This document shows positions 1-7,863 of a stretch of DNA of 64,000 bases, piece after piece; positions within the stretch are counted from its first letter, which is position 1, and each line of letters begins with the position of its first letter. Under the pieces are notes generated by a model. The model ran no database searches. It was not told the DNA's origin and saw only the letters and a list, made by a program, of their open reading frames with translations. The stretch comes from Clostridiales bacterium (GTDB lineage Bacteria; Bacillota; Clostridia; Christensenellales; Aristaeellaceae). The stretch spans positions 1 to 64,000 of the forward strand of contig SFET01000006.1 of assembly GCA_004557125.1 (NCBI GenBank), written 5' to 3'. The position numbers and the translations under genes were made by a program.

Positions 1-182
1 CTTCTGCAGATAAAGCTTGCTCCCGGATATGTGCTCTGATTCCACCGATGCGGTTATGCCCTAGGATGTCTGGATTATATCCGAGCTGCTTGATGATCTA
101 TAAACCGGAGAATTTGTACAATAAGCATATACATTGACAGATAGCAAACCATTATTCAAAATCTTGTCTGCACAAATAAACC
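1..182. other. Unassigned prophage-flank sequence at window edge
   Basis: No gene with a start codon is visible. On the minus strand a reading frame opens directly after a stop near 98 and runs off the window start (about 32 codons, containing the motif GHNRIGGI). It has no start codon, and I cannot assign it to a family. It may be another decayed phage or mobile-element piece, since the adjacent sequence is prophage debris. Confidence 0.3.
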
Positions 183-266
183 TATGAGGAGCCGCTGAAG
201 GAAAACGACCACGCCATGGACGCGCTGCGCTATTTTGTAAAGACAATTGTGCGCAGGTTGAATTGA
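183..266 (+). pseudogene. 3' remnant of phage terminase large subunit
   Basis: A plus-strand frame ending at the TGA at 264-266 reads as the last 27 residues of a terminase large subunit. It contains the characteristic KENDHAMDALRY tail, which lies at the end of the nuclease domain in TerL proteins. A stop codon lies just upstream in the same frame and no start codon is present, so this is only the gene's tail. The portal gene begins 13 bases later, which is the usual TerL-portal order in siphophage packaging modules. The rest of terL appears to have been lost by deletion. Confidence 0.65.
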
Positions 267-279
267 GGGAGATGGTGGC

Positions 280-1686
280 ATGAAAAATCCCCTGAGATGG
301 GTAAAGGATGTGATCAGCAGGATGTTCCGCACAAAGGACTTTGAAAACTTCCAAATGGCGACGGCGATCAGCGATTCGATGTCCGCGGCAATCGACAATT
401 GGGTCGCGCTCTACTACAACCGTCCGGCATATCGCAGGCGCGGCGAACCGACGCTTGGGCTTCCGGCAGCAATCGCCCACGAGATGGCAACGACGGTGAC
501 GCTGGAGGCGCAGCTGCGCGTGCACAATGCCGAGAAGATGGTCGATATGGTCGAGGAGCAGGCGCTCAATCCCCGTGCGCAGTTCATCGCAGAAAGCCTG
601 AAGCCGCTGATGGAGCATCTGGAAGCGCAGGTGGAGTATGCCTGCGCGTTCGGCGGTCTGGCGCTGCGTCCCTATGTCTCCGGAGGCGCTGTGGCCATTG
701 ACTTCATCAACGCCGACAACTTCTATCCCTGCGCATACAACGCCCGCGGCGAAATCACCAGCGCTGTGTTCGTGGAGAAAAAGAAGATTGGAACAGACAG
801 TTTCATCCGACTGGAGCGGCATGACATGCTTGGGAACGGCAAGTACCTCGTCACGAACCGAGCCTTCCGCAGCATTGGGCAGGAGGCGCAGGCGGACATC
901 GGAACTCAAATTCCGCTGACAGATGTGCCGGAATGGGCGGACATCGCGCCAGAGGTTCCCATCGAGGGCGTTTATGAACCGCTGTTTGCTTACTTCCGCA
1001 TGCCATCCGCGAACATCGTCGACGTAAGCTCGCCGCTGGGCGTGTCGATCTATGCCCGTGCGGAATCGGCAGGACTTTTGAAGGAGGCGGACGCGCAGCT
1101 CAACCGCATGCTCTGGGAGTACGAGGGCGGACAGATGGCGATAGACGCAAGCGTCGATGCCTTCAAGCGCGATAAAAATGGCAATGTGGTGCTGCCCGCA
1201 GGCAAGGAGCGCCTCTACCGCGTCAACGAGCTGGACCCCATGAGCCAGAGCACCATGGGCAAGTTCTCCATCTTCGCGCCTGCCCTGCGCGACAGCGCCT
1301 ATGCGGATGGACTGAACCGCATCCTGATGCGCATTGAGGATCTGTGCTGCCTTTCCCGCGGCACGCTCTCGGACGCAAACGAGCAGATGCGCACCGCAAC
1401 GGAGCTCAAGATCAACAAGCAGCGCACCTACGCCGCCGTGACCTCCATCCAGATGTCCCTGCAAGCGGCGATTGAAAAGCTGGCATCAGGAGGGTCACAG
1501 CCCAAGACATCACAGATCTTGTCGAGGTGTTCCAGACTTACTCGCTCTGCGATCTCATGGTACAGATCATTGATGGTGTTGGCACGGATGCCGGTTCGTC
1601 TTGCTAGGTCTGCCTGCGTCCACTTCCTCTCGCCAAGAAGCGTGGACAATCGAATCCTGATCATGGTCATTTCTCCTTTGTGTTAA
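280..1686 (+). pseudogene. Phage portal protein, 3' end replaced (chimeric ORF)
   Basis: The first about 400 residues look like an SPP1 Gp6/A118-type phage portal protein, the dodecameric ring through which DNA enters the capsid. Examples are the VALYYNR and ADNFYPC segments and the late NEQMRTATELK stretch. A GAGGGAGATGG ribosome binding site precedes the ATG. From about 1487 to the stop at 1686 the frame is simply the antisense of an XRE regulator gene on the other strand (AT-rich hydrophobic/basic residues, no portal similarity). The real portal C-terminus is therefore missing. Head-gene partners downstream are absent, so the product cannot support phage assembly. I read it as a deletion remnant of a prophage. 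Confidence 0.7.
1428..1664 (-). pseudogene. XRE-family (YozG-like) HTH regulator, C-terminus truncated
   Basis: A small Cro/C1-type helix-turn-helix protein of the HTH_26/YozG kind. The core WTQADLARRTGIRANTINDL followed by HLDKICDVLGC is the complete DNA-binding domain. The start at 1664 is chosen because AAGGAG sits 8 bases upstream; an ATG at 1670 is too close to it. After the GCD motif the sequence (codons below about 1487) is the antisense of the portal gene, so the natural last 8-15 residues have been exchanged. The DNA-binding fold may still form. The pair of truncated genes meets tail to tail at the same point. Confidence 0.6.
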
Positions 1687-1889
1687 TTCTAGCATCACAA
1701 AGGATTTATCGCTGGCATTTGTTGGAATATATCAGTTTCAGTTAAATTATAACGTCTTGCGATAAACGCAACAAAGCCGCTATGCCATAGGGCATAGCGG
1801 CTCATTGCTAGAGAATATCGAAATAAAAAGCTAATACGAACACCGTTCCGATCATTTGAATCTTCACGGGTGTTCGTATAAGCACATTG
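1687..1889. terminator. Hairpin pair downstream of the tRNA array
   Basis: Two inverted repeats occupy this gap. At 1773-1801 AGCCGCTATGCC pairs with GGCATAGCGGCT. At 1834-1844 and 1868-1879 ATACGAACACC pairs with GGGTGTTCGTAT, followed on the minus strand by a T-rich stretch. The second is placed to terminate the minus-strand tRNA transcript. No gene is seen. Confidence 0.5.
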
Positions 1890-1965
1890 TGGTACACCTT
1901 CAGGGGCTCGAACCCTGGACACCCTGATTAAGAGTCAGGTGCTCTACCAACTGAGCTAAAGGTGC
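1890..1965 (-). tRNA. tRNA-Lys(CTT)
   Basis: Read on the minus strand this is a full cloverleaf of 76 nt with encoded CCA. The acceptor strands GCACCTT and AAGGTGT pair (first pair G-T), the anticodon loop is CTCTTAA (anticodon CTT), and the T-loop is TTCGAGC. It is the last tRNA of a five-gene cluster transcribed from the promoter near 2400. Confidence 0.93.
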
Positions 1966-1969
1966 ATGT

Positions 1970-2045
1970 TGGAGCGGTAGACGAGACTCGGACTCGCGAC
2001 CTCCACCTTGGCAAGGTGGCGCTCTACCAACTGAGCTACTACCGC
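1970..2045 (-). tRNA. tRNA-Gly(GCC), copy 1
   Basis: 76-nt cloverleaf on the minus strand with encoded CCA. The anticodon stem-loop is CCACC-TTGCCAA-GGTGG (anticodon GCC). It is identical in sequence to the copy at 2146-2221, so it is a tandem duplication around the tRNA-Gly(TCC) gene. Confidence 0.94.
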
Positions 2046-2054
2046 ATGTTTCGT

Positions 2055-2128
2055 TGGAGCGGGTGATGGGAATCGAACCCACGTAGCCAGCTTGGAAGGC
2101 TGGAACTCTACCATTGAGTTACACCCGC
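2055..2128 (-). tRNA. tRNA-Gly(TCC)
   Basis: 74-nt cloverleaf on the minus strand, CCA encoded. The anticodon stem-loop is CCAGC-CTTCCAA-GCTGG (anticodon TCC) and the T-loop is TTCGATT. It lies between the two identical tRNA-Gly(GCC) genes. Confidence 0.94.
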
Positions 2129-2145
2129 ACATCTCAAATGGAGAA

Positions 2146-2221
2146 TGGAGCGGTAGACGAGACTCGGACTCGCGACCTCCACCTTGGCAAGGTGGCGCTC
2201 TACCAACTGAGCTACTACCGC
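2146..2221 (-). tRNA. tRNA-Gly(GCC), copy 2
   Basis: Identical over its whole 76 nt to the gene at 1970-2045, with the same anticodon GCC and an encoded CCA. Confidence 0.94.
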
Positions 2222-2240
2222 GCAATGTTGATGTAAAAAT

Positions 2241-2324
2241 TGGTGCGGACGAAGAGACTCGAACTCTTACGCCATAGACACCAGAACCTAAATCTGGCGC
2301 GTCTGCCAATTCCGCCACGCCCGC
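2241..2324 (-). tRNA. tRNA-Leu(TAG)
   Basis: 84-nt class II tRNA on the minus strand with a long variable arm and encoded CCA. The anticodon stem-loop is CCAGA-TTTAGGT-TCTGG (anticodon TAG). It is the first gene of the cluster, about 50 nt downstream of a consensus promoter. Confidence 0.93.
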
Positions 2325-2377
2325 ACAATCCGGCAAAGCACTCCGCGAATCGCACTCTGCGGCAATCAACGAATGAT

Positions 2378-2406
2378 ATTATACGTCATGGAAAGGGATT
2401 TGTCAA
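2378..2406 (-). promoter_or_regulatory. Promoter of the tRNA cluster
   Basis: Minus-strand -35 TTGACA (2401-2406) and -10 TATAAT (2378-2383) are both perfect consensus, with a 17-base spacer. Transcription runs into the five tRNA genes. Confidence 0.85.
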
Positions 2407-2440
2407 TACCTTTTCTGCGAATTTCTGGATTTTCTGTGAG

Positions 2441-2478
2441 AAAAAGCGCGTGGCGGGTTTCATATCCACCACGCGCTT
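2441..2478 (-). terminator. Terminator of the PLC-like/nitroreductase gene
   Basis: On the minus strand AAGCGCGTGG pairs with CCACGCGCTT and is followed by a T run (complement of 2441-2445), just after the stop codon of the gene ending at 2485. Confidence 0.8.
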
Positions 2479-2484
2479 CACAGA

Positions 2485-3651
2485 TTATTTCACGAAGCTG
2501 ATCTTGTTCTCCCCGATGGGATGGGCGTCCTTGGTGACGGTGTTGTGGCCGATGGCAATGGCGATGGCGAAGCAGTGCCCCTCCATAAAGCCCAGCCGCT
2601 TCTCCCACTGCGCGCGGTTTTCCGCGCAGAGCACCTCTTTGGGCCGGCCCAGAATCACGCTGCCCAGGCCCATGCCCTGGGCGGAGAGCGCCAGGTTCTG
2701 AACGGCGATGCCCGCATCCACCTGGGCAAAGCGGGAGCGCGGATCCTTCGGAAGGGTGATGAACACCACCAGCGGCGCGTTGAAGAACAGGTCATACTTC
2801 TTGTACTTTTCCTTGTTGTCGCCGTCCAGCTGTGCAAGCATGCCGGCGCGGTACTCGTCGCTGTACTCCTTGAGCAGCGCCTTGTCGGTGACGAAGTTGA
2901 AGTGCCAGTCCTGATAGTTGCAGGCGGTGGGCGAAGCCAGTGCCGCATCAACCAGCGTCTGAATTTCGGCCTCGGTCAGCGTTACATCGGAGAAGCCGCG
3001 GGTACTGCGACGGTCGAGTATGGATTTCTGCGTTGCGTTCATTGTTTTCATCCTTTCATAGGTCAGGGTCATCAGGTCTCCACAGGTATTCATAAACTCG
3101 CGCACATAGCTTTCATCCAGATACTTTACCGGATTGTCCTTTGGGCAGGGTCTCTGGTAGAAGCCGATGGTATCCGCGCGCCAGCCCTCAAACTCCGTTT
3201 GGGTCAACAGCGGATGATCTGCCGGCGCATGGCCCTTTGCCACCATGTCCATCAGGAAGGGGCGCAGCGGCGATTCGGCATAGAGCCTGAAGTCGGTCAC
3301 ACAGGTGTCGTTGTAGTAGATGTCCGGATCCGGCTTGCCGTTGGGCAGCAGCATTTCCGGAAAGCGCGCGCGGAATTCCACCGCCCACTGGCCGTCCAGC
3401 AGCACGTGGATGCCGTAGCCGATGTCGAAGGGCGCATGGTGATCGATCCAGTAGCGCAGCACGGCGTCCGGATCGGGCCTGCGCCAGTTGTTCAGATGAA
3501 TTTCGTTCTTGTGGGACTTGTCGTTGCCGTCGCGGACGTGGATGGCGTCGGGCGACACCGCGCCGAGATAGTAATCCGGGTTCTCCCGAAGCTCCGGCTT
3601 GTCCTGGGCCCACTCCCAGGCCATCAGCAAATGCACCATTGGCAGCGCCAT
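2485..3651 (-). CDS. Fusion: zinc-dependent phospholipase C-like domain + nitroreductase
   Basis: 388-residue ORF made of two complete domains. Residues 1-203 resemble the zinc-dependent phospholipase C family (PF00882-like): an N-terminal MALPMVHLL, then GAVSPDA, KNEIHL and GYGIHVLLDG supply the usual Asp/His metal-ligand pattern. Residues about 204-388 are an FMN nitroreductase (RRSTRGFSD, SPTACNYQDWHF, then GMGLGSVILG). The join is in frame, but an internal AAAGG sequence stands 9 bases before ATG 3042, the natural nitroreductase start. A free 185-residue nitroreductase could therefore also be made. The two parts may be two former neighbours fused by loss of a stop codon. Substrates are unknown. 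A rho-independent terminator follows at once. Confidence 0.8.
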   Translation of the reverse strand: MALPMVHLLMAWEWAQDKPELRENPDYYLGAVSPDAIHVRDGNDKSHKNEIHLNNWRRPDPDAVLRYWIDHHAPFDIGYGIHVLLDGQWAVEFRARFPEMLLPNGKPDPDIYYNDTCVTDFRLYAESPLRPFLMDMVAKGHAPADHPLLTQTEFEGWRADTIGFYQRPCPKDNPVKYLDESYVREFMNTCGDLMTLTYERMKTMNATQKSILDRRSTRGFSDVTLTEAEIQTLVDAALASPTACNYQDWHFNFVTDKALLKEYSDEYRAGMLAQLDGDNKEKYKKYDLFFNAPLVVFITLPKDPRSRFAQVDAGIAVQNLALSAQGMGLGSVILGRPKEVLCAENRAQWEKRLGFMEGHCFAIAIAIGHNTVTKDAHPIGENKISFVK

Positions 3652-3749
3652 TTATCTCACCTCCGCACTGCCTTCATTCTACATTTTTCCAATTTAAATG
3701 TCAAGCTGTTAACCTTTTGTTCCGCTTGTGTGAAACTGTACATCCGCGC

Positions 3750-3778
3750 TTGACAACATAATTTCTCTACGTTATAAT
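3750..3778 (+). promoter_or_regulatory. metK promoter
   Basis: -35 TTGACA (3750-3755) and -10 TATAAT (3773-3778) with a 17-base spacer, about 25 bases before the SAM riboswitch. Confidence 0.9.
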
Positions 3779-3799
3779 GCGTACTGACAACTGAAACAA

Positions 3800-3903
3800 G
3801 CCTTATCAAGAGTGGTTGAGGGACGGGCCCGATGAAACCCGGCAACCGGTCAGCAATGACATGGTGCCAATTCCCGCGGCGCATCTGCGTCGGAAGATGA
3901 GGC
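3800..3903 (+). promoter_or_regulatory. SAM-I (S-box) riboswitch
   Basis: Shows the S-box core: CTTATCAAGAG at 3802-3812, GAGGGACGGGCCC followed by GATGAAACCC and GGCAACCGG, then ATGGTGCCAATTC. P1 closes with GATGAGG near 3896-3902. It lies between a consensus promoter and metK, so high S-adenosylmethionine should favour the terminator at 3918-3941 and shut off metK. Confidence 0.95.
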
Positions 3904-3917
3904 GAGCATGATACTTG

Positions 3918-3941
3918 CGCTCGCCGAAGGCGGGCTTTTTT
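3918..3941 (+). terminator. Riboswitch expression-platform terminator
   Basis: GCTCGCC-GAA-GGCGGGC followed by six T residues, directly downstream of the SAM-I aptamer and 30 bases upstream of metK. Confidence 0.88.
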
Positions 3942-3970
3942 GTTGATCTTTTTCAGGAGGAAACCACAGT

Positions 3971-5128
3971 ATGCGACATCTCTTCACTTCCGAATCCGTC
4001 ACCGAGGGACATCCGGACAAGATCTGCGACCAGATTTCCGATTCCATCCTCGACGCCATCCTTGCCCAGGATCCCAACGCCCACGTCGCCTGCGAGTGCG
4101 CCACCACCACCGGCATGGTGCTGGTGATGGGCGAGATCACCACCAGCGCCTACGTGCCGATCAGCGACATCGTGCGCAAGAAGGTGGTGGAGATCGGCTA
4201 CGACCGTGCCAAGTACGGCTTCGACGGCCACAGCTGCTCCGTGCTGGTGAGCCTCGACGAGCAGTCCCCCGACATCGCCCAGGGCGTAAACCGCGAGGTG
4301 GACGAGGATCAGGGCGCGGGCGACCAGGGCATGATGTTCGGCTACGCCTGCGACGAGACCGCGGAGTACATGCCGCTGGCCATCTCGCTGGCCCACAGGC
4401 TGACCCGCCGCCTGTCCGAGGTGCGCAAGGACGGTACGCTGTCCTACCTGCGTCCCGACGGAAAGGCCCAGGTGACCATCGAGTACGACGACGACCGCGC
4501 CGAGCGCATTGAGGCCGTGGTGGTCTCCACCCAGCACGCGCCGGAGGTCTCTCAGGAGCAGATCTACGCCGACCTCGTGGAGCATGTGATCCGCCCGGTG
4601 CTGCCCAAGGGCATGCTGGACGATGCAACCAAGATTTACGTCAATCCCACCGGACGCTTCGTGGTCGGCGGCCCCCAGGGCGACTCCGGCCTGACCGGAC
4701 GCAAGATCATCGTGGACACCTACGGCGGCTACGCCCACCACGGCGGCGGCGCGTTCTCCGGCAAGGATCCCAGCAAGGTGGACCGCAGCGCAGCCTACGC
4801 CATGCGCCACGTGGCCAAAAACCTGGTGGCCGCGGGCATGGCGAAGAAGTGCGAGGTGGGTGTGGCCTACGCCATCGGCGTGGCGAAGCCCGTGTCCGTG
4901 TTCGTGGACAGCTACGGCACCGGCAAGTACAGCGACGACGTGCTGGCTGAGCTGGTGAACCGCGTGTTCGACCTGCGCCCCGCAGCCATCATCCGCGACC
5001 TGGATCTCAAGCGCCCCATCTACGCCCAGACGGCCGCCTACGGCCACTTCGGCCGCGACGATCTCGACCTCCCCTGGGAGAAGCTGGATCGCGTGGAGGC
5101 CCTGAAGGCAGCCGCACAGGCGCTGTAA
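3971..5128 (+). CDS. metK: S-adenosylmethionine synthetase
   Basis: Makes S-adenosylmethionine from methionine and ATP in the cytosol. The 385 residues are close to the family's about 395. They carry the N-terminal signature GHPDKICDQ, the ATP-binding GAGDQGMMFGYA segment, and the phosphate-loop GGGAFSGKDPSKVDRSAAY. The start follows AGGAGG (3954-3959). The gene is controlled by the SAM-I riboswitch just upstream and has its own promoter and terminator, so it is a single-gene unit with product feedback. Confidence 0.97.
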   Translation: MRHLFTSESVTEGHPDKICDQISDSILDAILAQDPNAHVACECATTTGMVLVMGEITTSAYVPISDIVRKKVVEIGYDRAKYGFDGHSCSVLVSLDEQSPDIAQGVNREVDEDQGAGDQGMMFGYACDETAEYMPLAISLAHRLTRRLSEVRKDGTLSYLRPDGKAQVTIEYDDDRAERIEAVVVSTQHAPEVSQEQIYADLVEHVIRPVLPKGMLDDATKIYVNPTGRFVVGGPQGDSGLTGRKIIVDTYGGYAHHGGGAFSGKDPSKVDRSAAYAMRHVAKNLVAAGMAKKCEVGVAYAIGVAKPVSVFVDSYGTGKYSDDVLAELVNRVFDLRPAAIIRDLDLKRPIYAQTAAYGHFGRDDLDLPWEKLDRVEALKAAAQAL

Positions 5129-5138
5129 AACACACCGA

Positions 5139-5179
5139 CGCGCCGTGGAATTCCATCGAATTCCACGGCGCCGCCTTTT
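5139..5179 (+). terminator. metK terminator
   Basis: A 14-bp perfect stem (GCGCCGTGGAATTC with GAATTCCACGGCGC) followed by TTTT. Confidence 0.88.
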
Positions 5180-5274
5180 ATCGGAGTCCGCAGGAGAGCA
5201 TTTTGATTTGCCCGGCTTTTCGCAAGCTGCGCTTGTTCTCCGCTAAAATTCAACCCAGCGCTTTCGTGGATTGA

Positions 5275-5303
5275 TTGACAGCGCACCGGCGGTATGCTAT
5301 ACT
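5275..5303 (+). promoter_or_regulatory. pyk promoter
   Basis: -35 TTGACA (5275-5280), 17-base spacer, -10 TATACT (5298-5303). Confidence 0.85.
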
Positions 5304-5309
5304 TCTTCC

Positions 5310-5434
5310 TGCAACCGAAGATAAGTGGTGGAGTCTGTCATAGGGTGCGATGCATCCTATTTATTGAGGTTGGCGCAGGTCCGCGCGGGCGTGCGCTCAT
5401 TCCGGCTTCACTTGATGTGAGGCCGTTTTCTTTT
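5310..5434 (+). promoter_or_regulatory. Structured attenuator-like leader of pyk
   Basis: The 175-nt untranslated leader of pyruvate kinase folds into at least three elements. A 9-bp hairpin is formed by 5340-5348 with 5352-5360 (loop GAT). A second hairpin joins TGA/GCGCA (5365-5377) with TGCGC/TCA (5392-5399). An intrinsic terminator follows: CGGCTTCAC (5403-5411) with GTGAGGCCG (5417-5425) and then TTTTCTTTT. A terminator between promoter and coding region implies regulated readthrough. I do not recognise a known riboswitch class or a T-box. Confidence 0.6.
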
Positions 5435-5485
5435 GCTCCCACCCGCATGCCTTCTTTGATTGCCAGACACACAAGGAGGATACCT

Positions 5486-6898
5486 ATGCGCAAGACCAAG
5501 ATCATCTGCACCATCGGCCCGGCCTGCGAGAGCGAGGAGATGCTGACTCAGCTCTGCGAGGCGGGCATGAACGTCGCCCGGCTGAACTTCTCCCACGGCA
5601 CCCACGCCGACCATCTGGAGCGCATCCAGCGCATCAAGCGCGTGCGCGAAAAGCTGGGCCTGCCCATCGCCATCATGCTGGACACCAAGGGCCCGGAGTA
5701 CCGGATCCGCACCTTCGAGGGCGGCAAGGTCACGCTGGCAGAGGGCGATGAATTCACCTTCACCACCCAGGAGGTGCAGGGCGACCGCATGCGCGTCGGT
5801 GTGAGCTTCAAGGGCCTGCCCGAGAGCATGGCGCCGGGAGACACGATCCTGGTGAGCAACGGCCTGCTTTCCTTCAAGGTGAAGGAGGTTTCCGACACGG
5901 ACGTGATCTGCACCGTCATCAACGGCGGCGAGCTCTCCGACCGCAAGAGCATGAACTTCCCCGGAAAGCTGCTCTCCCAACCCTATCTGAGTGAACAGGA
6001 CAGGAGCGACATCCTCTTCGGCATCGAGCACGGCGTGGACTTCATCGCCTGCTCCTTCGTCTCCCGCAAGCAGGATCTGCTGGACATCCAGGCCATCCTG
6101 GACGAGGCGGGCGCGGACGGCATCGAGCTGATCGCGAAGATCGAAAACAGCACCGGCATCGAGAACATCGACGAGATCTGTCAGGCCTGCTCCGGCATCA
6201 TGATCGGTCGCGGCGACATGGGCGTGGAGATCCCCTTCGAGAAGCTGCCCGCCATTCAGAAGCAGCTGATCACCAAGTGCCGCATGCTGGGCAAGCGCGT
6301 GATCACCGCCACCGAGATGCTGGAATCCATGGTTCACAAGCCCCGCCCCACCCGCGCCGAGACCTCCGACGTGGCCAACGCCATCTACGACGGCAGCAGC
6401 GCCATCATGCTCTCCGGTGAGACCGCCGCGGGCGAGTATCCGGTGCTGACGCTTCAGACCATGGCCCGCATCGCCGAGCAGACCGAGAGCGACATCCACT
6501 ACGAGAGCCGCTTCCGCAAGGCGGAGTTCACCATCCAGAACACCGTGGACGCCATCTCCCACTCGGTCTGCGGCATGGCCATCGATCTGGACGCGAAGGC
6601 CATCGCGGTCTGCTCCATCTCGGGCAAGACTGTGCGCATGGTCTCCCGATTCCGCTCCCCCGCCACCATCCTGGGCATCACCACCGACGAGCGCTCCTGG
6701 CGGCATCTGGCGCTGTCCTGGGGCGTGCTGCCCGTGATGTGCGACACCTTCGATTCCACCGATGTGCTGTTCTACACCGCCAAGCAGCTCGCCAAGCAGC
6801 ACCTGAAGCTCAAGTCCGGCGACAAGATCATCATCACCGGCGGCATCGCCAACGGCGTCTCCGGCAACACGAACCTCATCAAGGTGGAAAAGATCTGA
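5486..6898 (+). CDS. pyk: Pyruvate kinase
   Basis: Catalyses phosphoenolpyruvate + ADP to pyruvate + ATP, the last step of glycolysis. The protein of 470 residues starts RKTKIICTIGPA. It contains the active-site LIAKIENSTG and MIGRGDMGVEIP, and the TRAETSDVANAIYDG segment that follows the substrate-binding region. It ends after the allosteric C domain, so the extra PEP-utiliser domain found in many Bacillus/Clostridium enzymes is absent. The start at 5486 follows AAGGAGG; the frame is open to 5294, but that stretch is the leader RNA. A bidirectional terminator follows. Confidence 0.96.
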   Translation: MRKTKIICTIGPACESEEMLTQLCEAGMNVARLNFSHGTHADHLERIQRIKRVREKLGLPIAIMLDTKGPEYRIRTFEGGKVTLAEGDEFTFTTQEVQGDRMRVGVSFKGLPESMAPGDTILVSNGLLSFKVKEVSDTDVICTVINGGELSDRKSMNFPGKLLSQPYLSEQDRSDILFGIEHGVDFIACSFVSRKQDLLDIQAILDEAGADGIELIAKIENSTGIENIDEICQACSGIMIGRGDMGVEIPFEKLPAIQKQLITKCRMLGKRVITATEMLESMVHKPRPTRAETSDVANAIYDGSSAIMLSGETAAGEYPVLTLQTMARIAEQTESDIHYESRFRKAEFTIQNTVDAISHSVCGMAIDLDAKAIAVCSISGKTVRMVSRFRSPATILGITTDERSWRHLALSWGVLPVMCDTFDSTDVLFYTAKQLAKQHLKLKSGDKIIITGGIANGVSGNTNLIKVEKI

Positions 6899-6922
6899 TC
6901 ATCATCCAAATTGGATAAAAAT

Positions 6923-6960
6923 GCACCGCTGCATGCAAAATGCAGCGGTGCCTGTCGTTT
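6923..6960. terminator. Bidirectional terminator between pyk and the convergent gene
   Basis: A 12-bp perfect stem GCACCGCTGCAT/ATGCAGCGGTGC (6923-6934 with 6940-6951) with T-rich sequence on both sides, between convergent genes. Confidence 0.85.
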
Positions 6961-6965
6961 TGGGA

Positions 6966-7853
6966 TTATGTATCCTGATTCTCGCGGCGCCGGCGATTTC
7001 TGATCGCCTCGCGCAGCTTCTCCAGCGATTCGGGATTGCGGTGGCTCTTCAGATTCGGGAAGGCCTCCAGCAGGCGGCGATGTCCAAACTTTCGCTCGGA
7101 CAACGCAGCTTCCACCTTGAGCCGCAGCTCCGCAAGCCTCTGCTCGCGCTGCACACGGCTCTGCTCCTTCCTCTCCTCGAGGCGCTCCACGCCCTGCTCC
7201 AGCTTCGCCTGCTCGCTCTCGATCTTCTGCTTGGCGGCCAGCGCCTTTTCGGCGATGTTCTCGCCCAGGCCGTCGGAGAGCTCGTGGATCTCGTCCGCCA
7301 GCAGCGTGATGCGCGCCAGGCGGCGGGACAGCTTGCGGATGGTCGCCACCGTGGCCACCAGATCGACGATCAGCATCGCCGTAAACACGCCGTCTGCAAT
7401 ATAGAGCAGCAGCTTCGGAAGCCTGTGCACCAGGCCGTAGATGGGCGGATGCACCCAGAGCACGATGGCCATGCAGGCCACGCCCCAGATCAGCGAGAAC
7501 AGCAGGCACACGTAGCCGCCGATGTTCAGCGGCATGCCGCTGTAATCCCACCACTTCGCGTGGAAGAGCTTCTCCAGCAGGAAGCCGGTGACCAGCTCAA
7601 TCAGTGTGGTGATCACGCAGGCGCCGATGAACAGCAGCCACAGATTGCCCTTCAGCGGTGCGAGCAGCAGCACCACGCCGATCAGGCCGAAGCCGTAGAT
7701 CGGGCAGATGGGGCCGTTGAGGAAGCCGCGGTTGACGAAGCGGCCGTTTTTGAAGGCCGCAAAGGCCACCTCCGCGCACCAGCCGAGAAAGGCGTAGATG
7801 AAGAACAGCAGTACGAGTTCAGTGAACGTGGAATACATCTGCATATCACCCAT
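6966..7853 (-). CDS. Putative ABC-transporter type IV (CmpB-like) membrane protein
   Basis: 295 residues. The N-terminal about 180 are strongly hydrophobic with around five membrane segments and the family motif FLGWCAEV...NRGFLNGPICPIYGFG, typical of PF06541 proteins (described as ABC-transporter type IV, transported substrate unknown). Residues about 195-290 are highly charged and helical (repeated KLEQ/EERKEQSRVQREQR), probably a cytoplasmic coiled coil. The gene lies 10 bases after pepF on the same strand, so they are likely co-transcribed. The start at 7853 has no clear ribosome binding site; ATG 7844, preceded by GGGTGAT, is an alternative. Function beyond membrane localisation is unknown. 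Confidence 0.8.
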   Translation of the reverse strand: MGDMQMYSTFTELVLLFFIYAFLGWCAEVAFAAFKNGRFVNRGFLNGPICPIYGFGLIGVVLLLAPLKGNLWLLFIGACVITTLIELVTGFLLEKLFHAKWWDYSGMPLNIGGYVCLLFSLIWGVACMAIVLWVHPPIYGLVHRLPKLLLYIADGVFTAMLIVDLVATVATIRKLSRRLARITLLADEIHELSDGLGENIAEKALAAKQKIESEQAKLEQGVERLEERKEQSRVQREQRLAELRLKVEAALSERKFGHRRLLEAFPNLKSHRNPESLEKLREAIRNRRRRENQDT

Positions 7854-7863
7854 TCGATATGAT

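Noticed and set aside
1..97. Minus-strand 32-codon fragment with GHNRIGGI
   Set aside because: Opens directly after a stop without a start codon and could not be assigned; kept only as unassigned sequence.
61..1464. 467-residue minus-strand ORF opposite the portal gene
   Set aside because: Antisense shadow of the portal frame: no ribosome site, no family features, and the plus-strand frame has recognisable portal motifs.
5294..5485. N-terminal extension of pyruvate kinase to 5294
   Set aside because: Overlaps the promoter and leader hairpins; AAGGAGG and the conserved RKTKIICTIGPA start at 5486.
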